Source: an uncultured Eubacteriales bacterium
Lineage (GTDB): Bacteria > Bacillota > Clostridia > Christensenellales > Pumilibacteraceae
Direction: 5' to 3'
DNA: 7,568 nucleotides
Assembly (NCBI GenBank): GCA_900555875.1
Contig: USNB01000057.1
Coordinates: 1-7,568, forward strand
Shown: positions 1 to 4,664 of the stretch, in pieces
Numbering within the stretch: position 1 is the stretch's first letter
Layout of the letters: each line of letters starts with the position of its first letter
The notes under the pieces: model-generated
Told to the model about the DNA's origin: nothing
The model's database searches: none
What the model saw: only the letters and a program-made list of their open reading frames with translations
Program-made: the position numbers and the translations under genes

Positions 1-933
1 AACGGCATGACGGTATACGAAACGGCGGAATTGAGCTGCTCCGCGGTCTCTCCGTTCGCGGAGTGCGAAGGTCTGCCGGTATATATCACATATGAGGTCT
101 ATCTCGATCTGCGTGGCGGGGAGTATTTCGATCTTGCGACGGGGGAAGAGGTGAGCGCGGACGAGGTATACGAAATGTCCCGCGTCGGGTTCGGATATTC
201 GGGAACGGGTACTTTTACCGATATAACGCAGACGACCGCGTCATATTCGAGAAAAGAGACGACGGACGAGTATGCGATACCGTACGATCTGCCCGCATAC
301 GCGAGCGACGTCGGCACATCCAACTGTGCGAACGTGGCAGGCTCCGTTGCGATCGGGTATTATGACCGGTTTTGCACCGAATTGATCCCCGATTATCAGA
401 CATATCAGCAGATAGGGCCTATCTTCAGGTATAAGTCTGCGAGCAGCGAGATATCTGCGGTACAGAGCGAACTGCATGAACTTATGGGTACTGACGACGG
501 CTATGTGGGAACGACTTTCGCGGGGTTCGAGCTCGGCATGAGCGATTACGCGGACGAGCGCGGCTATACATATGAGTCATACAGCGTGTTCGGCAGCGAC
601 GGCGCGATCGACCTTACGGCATTAAGGGCGTCGCTCGTGGCGGGAAGACCCGTGGCGTTGTTCCTCTATGACTATGCGATAGTGTCCGATATATCCGTTT
701 CCGGCGGCAGGGACGTGATAACGAGCAGGTATTCAAGCGTGACACATGTCGCCATGTGCTGCGGTTACAGGGTGGATACCTATTACGACGCGCAGAACAA
801 CGTTACGGACGAGAGAGTTTATCTCCGTATAGTCGTCGGGCTGAACGGCGTACTCAACGACGCGATAGGCTATCTCAATATAAACGGAGACGTGACGACG
901 ATAAATCATGCGATATCGGTATCGATCGCATAA
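1..933 (+). CDS. C39-like/papain-fold cysteine peptidase-like protein, 5' partial
   Basis: The frame is open from the first base, so the true start and any signal peptide probably lie upstream; the ATG at 7 has no convincing ribosome binding site in view. Counting that Met as residue 1, 308 residues are visible. Residues about 85-290 look like a papain-fold domain: a candidate nucleophile Cys107 in SNCANVAGS at the start of a helix (GYYDRF follows), then a candidate catalytic His247 in THVAMCCGYR, then a strand (VYLRIVVGLNG) with Asn280 or Asp285 as a possible third residue. This Cys-helix, late-His and Gly-Tyr layout is typical of C39-like and C10-like peptidases of Gram-positive bacteria. 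No ABC-transporter domain is visible. The many Tyr/Asp/Ser/Thr residues and few Lys suit a secreted protein. It lies 10 bases before the membrane-protein gene and probably shares its transcript. The fold is moderately supported; activity and substrate are unknown. Confidence 0.6.
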   Translation, partial: NGMTVYETAELSCSAVSPFAECEGLPVYITYEVYLDLRGGEYFDLATGEEVSADEVYEMSRVGFGYSGTGTFTDITQTTASYSRKETTDEYAIPYDLPAYASDVGTSNCANVAGSVAIGYYDRFCTELIPDYQTYQQIGPIFRYKSASSEISAVQSELHELMGTDDGYVGTTFAGFELGMSDYADERGYTYESYSVFGSDGAIDLTALRASLVAGRPVALFLYDYAIVSDISVSGGRDVITSRYSSVTHVAMCCGYRVDTYYDAQNNVTDERVYLRIVVGLNGVLNDAIGYLNINGDVTTINHAISVSIA

Positions 934-943
934 GGAGAAGGGA

Positions 944-1684
944 ATGGACAACAGGGATATCGAAACAGAGCTGAAAAAAGCCGCAGACGAGGCGAAAAAT
1001 ATCGGTACGAAAAGCGCCGACGATCGGATGTGCGCCATAGAGCACAGGCTGGAGCCTCGTCCGGAGCGCAGCGGAGGTGCGGAACGGGATCGCGTGCCCG
1101 TCGCTTCGCAGAAGGCTGGAGCGATCTCTCGCGGCAGGGCGGCGGCTTCGGTATTCGCAGCCGTCGCGGCGGCGCTCTTATGTGCACTGACCATATTTGT
1201 GGTCCTCGATATGCGGCGCGATCCCGTTTCTCACCTGACGTATCATGAGGATAGTCTCGTCGCAAAGATCGTTTCGGAGGAGGAGTTCTATGACGGCGTT
1301 CTTCCCATACTGCCCGATCTCGCGGATTTCGATAACGGATTGATCCACAACTATGCGTTGCTGCTGTCCGACGGCGACCTCGTCGTTCGCGGCGGGATGG
1401 TAGAGATGTATGACGGAGAGGATATCGCTACGGTAAGCGCCGTGGTATACTTCTTCGATGCGGAATACGTGATCGTCGACCGTACTTATGCGGAGAGTTT
1501 CGACCTGACCTATGATGCGGGCGGTACGGAGATATCGTATAAGCTGACCGAACATATTTCCGAAGGCGGCATAGAGGCGTTCGCGTACGACGCTATCGCA
1601 GAGTATTCCGGGTCGATATATAAAATGGAATATTTCGCTTTAGCCGACGACGTGACGGACTTTTTCGACTCCCTGTTCGCATAG
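944..1684 (+). CDS. Single-pass membrane protein of unknown function
   Basis: This 246-residue protein is not recognised. The start chosen is ATG 944 because AGGAG at 932-936 sits 7 bases upstream; an in-frame ATG at 908 lies inside the preceding gene and lacks such a site. Residues 1-65 are charged and probably cytoplasmic, with a helix-like stretch near residues 5-20 and a basic Arg/Gly segment just before the membrane. Residues about 66-89 form one strongly hydrophobic segment rich in Ala, Leu and Val (ending LTIFVVLDM). Residues 90-246 are acidic and probably extracytoplasmic, with alternating hydrophobic strands such as VSAVVYFF and YVIVDR. The layout (short cytoplasmic head, one helix, outer domain) is that of many anti-sigma factors and sensor or anchor proteins of Clostridia, but no zinc-binding or anti-sigma motif can be pointed to. 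It lies just behind the peptidase-like gene, so a partner or regulator role is possible; this is inference. Confidence 0.75.
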   Translation: MDNRDIETELKKAADEAKNIGTKSADDRMCAIEHRLEPRPERSGGAERDRVPVASQKAGAISRGRAAASVFAAVAAALLCALTIFVVLDMRRDPVSHLTYHEDSLVAKIVSEEEFYDGVLPILPDLADFDNGLIHNYALLLSDGDLVVRGGMVEMYDGEDIATVSAVVYFFDAEYVIVDRTYAESFDLTYDAGGTEISYKLTEHISEGGIEAFAYDAIAEYSGSIYKMEYFALADDVTDFFDSLFA

Positions 1685-1706
1685 CGTCATTTCAAACGAT
1701 CTATCG

Positions 1707-1738
1707 AAAGCTCCCGAGGCGATAAGCCCGGGAGCTTT
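1707..1738 (+). terminator. Hairpin terminator after the membrane-protein gene
   Basis: A perfect 10-bp stem (AAAGCTCCCG, 1707-1716, with CGGGAGCTTT, 1729-1738) and a 12-base loop lie 22 bases after the stop codon at 1684. The U-tract on the plus strand is short, only the three T that end the stem, so efficiency may be modest. The reverse reading is equally weak in U. Its position at a convergent gene end supports a terminator role. Confidence 0.6.
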
Positions 1739-1923
1739 ACGATTAAGAGAGGATATCGATATCTCGAAGGAGGCGAATAAAAGAGGAAGTATGGCGAAGC
1801 AGAGCGTTCACACGCGCCGATTCGATAATAGCTATAAAGGGCTGTGTCGGGCGATAAGAAAATGCTGCAATGTTCCGATACGCTCATATGGCATAAAGTA
1901 TGATAAAAGTTAAACGACAAACC
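1739..1923. other. Intergenic stretch with no supported gene
   Basis: This convergent gap between the two terminator hairpins holds no gene I can support. It contains a 12-base palindrome (GATATCGATATC, 1752-1763) and an AAGGAGG at 1767-1773 with no start codon at a suitable distance. A 40-codon basic ORF (1791-1913) has only a poorly spaced GAGGA before it. No tRNA-like or other structured RNA was recognised. Confidence 0.5.
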
Positions 1924-1955
1924 AGCGGGCATATCCGATCTCGGACATGCCCGCT
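1924..1955 (-). terminator. Hairpin terminator after the M23 gene, possibly bidirectional
   Basis: A 9-bp stem (AGCGGGCAT, 1924-1932, with ATGCCCGCT, 1947-1955) encloses a further short CCGA/TCGG pairing. It begins 13 bases past the end of the minus-strand gene. Read on the minus strand it is followed by a weak U-rich stretch (GGTTTGTCGTTT). Read on the plus strand it is followed by TTCATATTTCCTTTT, so it may stop transcription from both sides. Confidence 0.6.
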
Positions 1956-1968
1956 TTCATATTTCCTT

Positions 1969-2664
1969 TTATTTCTCTTCCGCTTCGCCGAGGAGCGTCA
2001 TGGGATCGACGTAATTGCCCTCGGCGTCCAGCATCTCGAGATGGAGGTGCGGTCCGTCGTTCTGTTCGCTCGTCATGCTGTCCGAGACGTATCCGATAGT
2101 GTCTCCGCTCGCGACCACGTCTCCCGCTTCCACTGTGACGTCCGCGGACAGGGATTTGTATACGGCAGTATAACCGTCGGTCTGTTTTATTGTCACCGTA
2201 TAGCCGTCCTGCGTCGTATAGCCGGTGGCGGTGACTTCTCCGTCGAGGATCGCGCCCACCGCAGCCCCTTCGTCTGCCGTAAAGTCTGCGCCGTTATGCG
2301 TGGAGTACCAATGCAGAGTGTCGGACCATACGAGTTCGTCGAGACTGCATTCCGCGCCGAGCACGCAGTCGGCAAGGGGGAGAGTATACGTCGGTTCCGT
2401 GACGGTGGGTTCGTCCGGTTTATCCGGTTCGTCCGGCTCATCCGGTTCGTCCGGTCCGTCCGTATCGCCGGGATCCTCCTGATCGTTGTCGTCGGGGTCG
2501 GACGGCGTGTCTATGACGTTGCCGGGACCCGTCTGATCGTCGGGGCGCGAAAGCCCGACGGCGAGAGATACCGCGATGACGGCTATTATCGCCGCTACGA
2601 CGCACGATATAAGTGCGATGTACAGCTTCTTGTTGATGGGTTTGCGTTCTTTATTGCTGTTCAT
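1969..2664 (-). CDS. SpoIIQ-like M23/LytM membrane protein
   Basis: The start is ATG 2664 (minus), with GGAGGA 7 bases upstream; an earlier in-frame ATG at 2730 would overlap the promoter and lacks a site. The product has 231 residues: a short basic cytoplasmic tail (1-13), one membrane helix (about 14-38), an acidic linker with a PDEP repeat (about 52-86), and a LytM/M23 domain (about 90-222). The domain keeps all the usual zinc ligands: His123 and Asp127 in HNGAD, and His206/His208 in GPHLHLE. The lead-in LVWSDTLHW before the first ligand, and YxxL, VxxGDxxIGY and a C-terminal VDP, are typical of SpoIIQ, the forespore membrane protein that pairs with SpoIIIAH across the intermembrane space. 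In Bacillus subtilis SpoIIQ the zinc site is degenerate, whereas several clostridial homologues keep it. A general cell-wall endopeptidase or a non-sporulation LytM protein remains possible. It is encoded alone, divergent from citrate synthase. Confidence 0.85.
   Translation of the reverse strand: MNSNKERKPINKKLYIALISCVVAAIIAVIAVSLAVGLSRPDDQTGPGNVIDTPSDPDDNDQEDPGDTDGPDEPDEPDEPDKPDEPTVTEPTYTLPLADCVLGAECSLDELVWSDTLHWYSTHNGADFTADEGAAVGAILDGEVTATGYTTQDGYTVTIKQTDGYTAVYKSLSADVTVEAGDVVASGDTIGYVSDSMTSEQNDGPHLHLEMLDAEGNYVDPMTLLGEAEEK
2414..2458 (-). repeat. Five 9-bp tandem units encoding the Pro-Asp-Glu linker
   Basis: Five imperfect copies of a 9-base unit, close to TCCGGTTCG on the plus strand, begin at 2414, 2423, 2432, 2441 and 2450. 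In the M23 gene they encode a tripeptide-periodic Pro-Asp-Glu/Lys tract between the membrane helix and the LytM domain. Such a tract probably works as a stiff or extended acidic spacer. In-frame 9-base units can expand or contract without breaking the gene. Confidence 0.8.
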
Positions 2665-2716
2665 TTTGTGTTCCTCCGTTTCGCTTGTTTCCGGATTATT
2701 GCCCGTGACGGCGCAA

Positions 2717-2747
2717 ATTATACATCGCATATAAAAAACATTTGCAA
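2717..2747 (-). promoter_or_regulatory. Candidate leftward promoter for the M23 gene
   Basis: On the minus strand a perfect TATAAT (2722-2717) is preceded, after 19 bases, by TTGCAA (2747-2742). The wide spacer makes it a poorer sigma-A promoter than its rightward partner. I could not match a clear SigF or SigG pattern, which would be expected if the gene is a true forespore spoIIQ. The leader would be about 45 bases, with GGAGGA before the start. Confidence 0.4.
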
Positions 2748-2770
2748 TCTTCTGCGTTTCGTGATATAAT
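2742..2770 (+). promoter_or_regulatory. Extended -10 sigma-A promoter for citrate synthase
   Basis: TTGCAA (2742-2747) and a perfect TATAAT (2765-2770) are separated by exactly 17 bases. TG at 2762-2763, one base before the -10, makes it an extended -10 promoter. An A-rich tract at 2731-2740, just upstream of the -35, may act as an UP element. Transcription should start near 2777, giving a leader of about 118 bases before the citrate synthase start at 2895. Confidence 0.75.
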
Positions 2771-2810
2771 AAGTGCGATTATAAGCAGTTAAGGAGCAAG
2801 TGGGAATGGA

Positions 2811-2891
2811 ATGAGTGCGGATCCGATGCTCTCGGATCGCAATTTTTTATTCATCGGATCGTCAGTCTTAAAAAACAAAAAAGGAGGTTAA
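2811..2891 (+). CDS. Possible 26-residue leader peptide before citrate synthase
   Basis: An ATG at 2811 opens 26 codons that end in TAA at 2889-2891, three bases before the citrate synthase start. The peptide begins MSADPMLSD, has a hydrophobic middle (NFLFIGSSV) and ends in KNKKGG, the last codons doubling as the next ribosome binding site. The ORF covers the whole leader terminator, so a translating ribosome would disturb that hairpin. Its own ribosome binding site is poor: AAGGAG at 2791-2796 is 14 bases away and better placed for ATG 2806, which reads Met-Glu-stop and overlaps ATG 2811 as ATGA. There is no run of a single amino acid as in classical attenuators. It may be chance. Confidence 0.2.
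   Translation: MSADPMLSDRNFLFIGSSVLKNKKGG
2817..2846 (+). terminator. Intrinsic terminator in the citrate synthase leader
   Basis: The 5' arm GCGGATCCGA (2817-2826) pairs with TCGGATCGC (2832-2840), forming 9 bp with one bulged G (2820) and a TGCTC loop. It is followed by AA and six T (2843-2848 region). It lies about 40 bases after the predicted transcription start and about 50 bases before the coding region, so it should stop some or all transcripts before the gene. This is the arrangement of an attenuator. I found no known riboswitch, T-box motif or convincing upstream antiterminator. Confidence 0.65.
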
Positions 2892-2894
2892 ACT

Positions 2895-4265
2895 ATGGCA
2901 ATACGAAGCGGCGAAACGCCGGAGATCAGGCGTCTTACGAACGTCTGCAAGAACAACTCCACCATAGACTCTCAGCTTTTTTCCGACTATAAGGTATACA
3001 GAGGACTTCGCGCGCCGGACGGCAGAGGCGTGCTGACCGGGCTTACGGAGATATCCGACGTCATGGTCAATATCGAGCAGGACGGTAAATTCATACCGTG
3101 CCCGGGTGCGCTTTACTATCGCGGGTACGACGTGAAGGATATCGTTGCGGATATCAGCAGTACCGAACGTTTCGGGTTCGAGGAGGTCATATATCTTCTT
3201 CTGTTCGGCAGACTGCCCGATGAAACGGAGCTTGCGAGCTTCAAGGATCTTCTCGGTTCATACCGTAAGTTACCGCAGGCATTTTTCCGCGATATCATAA
3301 TGAAGTCTCCCAGCGTCGATCTCATGAACAGCATGGCGCGTTCTGTGCTCACGCTGTATTCGTACGATTCGGCGGCGGACGATCTGTCTCTGTCCAACGT
3401 ACTCAATCAGTGTCTGTATCTTATCGCGACGTTCCCCATGCTTGCCGTATACAGTTACCAGGCATACGCATACTACAGGTCGGACAGCAACAGCTTCTTC
3501 ATTCACGATCCCGACCCTGCGCTCAGCACGGCGGAGAACATACTCCACATGCTGCGCATCGACAGCAAGTACAGCAATCTCGAAGCGCGCGTGCTCGATC
3601 TTGCTCTCATCCTTCACGCCGAGCACGGCGGCGGAAACAATTCCACGTTCACCACGCGTCTCGTCACGAGCACGGGCACGGATACGTATTCGGCTATCGC
3701 CGCGGCAATGGGATCGCTCAAGGGTCCCAAGCACGGCGGCGCGAATATCAAAGTGTGCCATATGTTCGAGGACATCAAAACGCACGTGCGCGATTGGAAA
3801 GACCGCGACGAGCTGAAAGTATATCTGACGAAGATACTCGACAGGGATGCGTTCGATCATACGGGACTTATCTACGGACTCGGACACGCGATCTATCAGG
3901 TATCCGATCCGCGCGCGGAAGTGTTTCGTTCGAGCGTCGGCAAGCTGAGCAAAGCGAAAGGCAGAGCCGACGAATTCGAATTCTATACCGCTATCGAAGA
4001 GGTGGGCGCGGAACTGCTCAGGGAGCGCCGCAAGACGGACAAGGGCGTATGCGCGAACGTGGACTTCTACAGCGGCTTCTGTTATCAGATGCTCGGGCTG
4101 CCCATCGAGTTGTTCACTCCCATATTTGCCGTTGCGCGCATCGTAGGCTGGAGCGCGCATCGTCTGGAAGAGATAATCAACTCCAGCAAGATCATGCGTC
4201 CCGCGTATAAATATGTCGGAACGCACAGGAGCTACGTGTCGCTCGATAAGCGCATAACCAAGTGA
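2895..4265 (+). CDS. gltA: Citrate synthase (Si type)
   Basis: The enzyme condenses oxaloacetate with acetyl-CoA to give citrate and CoA; in clostridia with an incomplete cycle this feeds 2-oxoglutarate and glutamate synthesis. At 456 residues it has the usual length of the clostridial citrate/2-methylcitrate synthase family. The three catalytic residues of the family are present: His280 in GPKHGG, His331 in GLGHAIY and Asp390 in VDFYSG. Other conserved stretches are LYYRG (73-77), HAEHGGGNNST (241-251), DPRA (338-341) and ARIVGWSAH (414-422). AAGGAGG at 2881-2887, 7 bases before ATG 2895, fixes the start. It is transcribed alone from the promoter at 2742-2770, behind a terminator-containing leader. 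A 2-methylcitrate synthase preference cannot be excluded from sequence, but no prp genes are nearby. No aconitase or isocitrate dehydrogenase gene adjoins it. Confidence 0.95.
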   Translation: MAIRSGETPEIRRLTNVCKNNSTIDSQLFSDYKVYRGLRAPDGRGVLTGLTEISDVMVNIEQDGKFIPCPGALYYRGYDVKDIVADISSTERFGFEEVIYLLLFGRLPDETELASFKDLLGSYRKLPQAFFRDIIMKSPSVDLMNSMARSVLTLYSYDSAADDLSLSNVLNQCLYLIATFPMLAVYSYQAYAYYRSDSNSFFIHDPDPALSTAENILHMLRIDSKYSNLEARVLDLALILHAEHGGGNNSTFTTRLVTSTGTDTYSAIAAAMGSLKGPKHGGANIKVCHMFEDIKTHVRDWKDRDELKVYLTKILDRDAFDHTGLIYGLGHAIYQVSDPRAEVFRSSVGKLSKAKGRADEFEFYTAIEEVGAELLRERRKTDKGVCANVDFYSGFCYQMLGLPIELFTPIFAVARIVGWSAHRLEEIINSSKIMRPAYKYVGTHRSYVSLDKRITK

Positions 4266-4303
4266 CGCGCATCGGATACGCCAAAACATATCTTTTGAAA
4301 AAA

Positions 4304-4339
4304 GTGCCCGCATTTTCTTGACAAAAGAGGTGCGGGCGC
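4304..4339 (-). terminator. Hairpin with a U-tract on the minus strand
   Basis: GTGCCCGCA (4304-4312) pairs with TGCGGGCGC (4331-4339) over 9 bp with one G-U pair; TTTT/AAAA may pair inside the loop. Six A at 4298-4303 become a U6 tract directly after the hairpin only on the minus strand, so by sequence it is a leftward terminator. On the plus strand there is no U-tract, although it is the only hairpin after the citrate synthase stop (4265). It overlaps the -35 of the trp promoter. Confidence 0.5.
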
Positions 4340-4347
4340 GTTAAAAT
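4318..4347 (+). promoter_or_regulatory. Sigma-A promoter of the trp operon
   Basis: A perfect TTGACA (4318-4323) is followed after 18 bases by TAAAAT (4342-4347), five of six matches to the -10 consensus, then A/T-rich DNA. Transcription should start near 4354, just before the first strand of the T-box stem I. The -35 lies in the loop of the hairpin at 4304-4339. Confidence 0.7.
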
Positions 4348-4354
4348 AAATAAA

Positions 4355-4635
4355 ACCGAATAAGATAACCGATGAAGCGGAGATAAAAACGGAAGGGGCA
4401 TTCACAGAGAGCCCGGGCAGGCTGAGAGCCGGGTAAACGCTGTCCGTTAAATGGACCGCAGAGGGCGCGAGGGAAAGGCATTTTGCCGAGTATGGCGCGA
4501 CGCAGGCAGCGCGTAAGACTGCGGGGATATGTCTGTATCCCGTCAGAGAGCGCGGCGCGAGCAAACGCCGCGAATCAAGGTGGCACCGCGGTAATTCACC
4601 GTCCTTGACATAGTTTTATGTCACGGGCGGTTTTT
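4355..4635 (+). ncRNA. T-box riboswitch, tryptophan-specific
   Basis: This leader senses the charging state of tRNA-Trp and lets transcription into trpE proceed when the tRNA is uncharged. Stem I: GCGG (4377-4380) pairs with CCGC (4456-4459) and ACGGA (4389-4393) with TCCGT (4443-4447). Between them lies the specifier loop, whose 3' side reads TAAATGGA and holds the specifier TGG (4452-4454), the Trp codon. The AG-bulge segment AGAGAG (4406-4411) and the distal CCCGG/CCGGG stem with loop GCTGAGAG follow the family pattern. Middle hairpins: CGCAG/CTGCG (4501-4505/4519-4523), GGGATA/TATCCC (4524-4529/4536-4541) and stem III CGCGGCG/CGCCGCG (4551-4557/4566-4572). The T-box AAGGTGGCACCGCGG is at 4577-4591. 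Its bulge UGGC would pair with a tRNA 3' end GCCA, fitting G73 of bacterial tRNA-Trp. AAGG (4577-4580) pairs with CCTT (4603-4606) in the antiterminator. Confidence 0.95.
4599..4635 (+). terminator. Regulated terminator of the trp T-box
   Basis: CCGTCC (4599-4604) pairs with GGGCGG (4625-4630), and TGACATA (4606-4612) with TATGTCA (4617-4623), across one T/C mismatch and a GTTT loop; five T follow (4631-4635). The bases CCTT at 4603-4606 are shared with the antiterminator, so the two structures exclude each other. Confidence 0.93.
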
Positions 4636-4664
4636 GTTATTCGAATACGAAAAGGAGGTAAGCT

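Noticed and set aside
908..943. An upstream in-frame start (ATG 908) for the membrane-protein gene.
   Set aside because: It lies within the preceding gene and lacks a ribosome site, whereas ATG 944 has AGGAG at the right distance.
1752..1763. Perfect 12-base palindrome GATATCGATATC, a possible operator.
   Set aside because: Short GATATCG-type words are common throughout this window, and there is no promoter or second copy beside it.
1791..1913. A 40-codon basic, Cys-containing ORF (begins MAKQSVHTRR) between the two terminator hairpins.
   Set aside because: Its GAGGA is only 3 bases from the ATG, the better AAGGAGG is 17 bases away, no promoter is visible, and nothing marks it as coding.
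2717..2747. A SigF or SigG forespore promoter for the SpoIIQ-like gene.
   Set aside because: The -10 is a plain TATAAT and no GCATA-like -35 or CATANTA-like -10 fits at the correct spacing.
1900..2769. A long plus-strand open frame (289 codons) opposite the M23 gene.
   Set aside because: It is the antisense shadow of the M23 gene; the minus strand shows clear LytM motifs, a membrane helix and a good ribosome site. The shadow has repetitive low-complexity sequence from the linker repeat.
2777..2848. A second T-box or amino-acid riboswitch before citrate synthase.
   Set aside because: There is no AAGGTGG..ACCGCGG motif and the leader before the terminator is only about 40 bases, too short for a T-box or most riboswitch aptamers.
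3270..4313. A 347-codon minus-strand open frame opposite citrate synthase.
   Set aside because: The plus strand encodes all citrate synthase catalytic motifs; the minus frame has no family signature and arises from codon bias.
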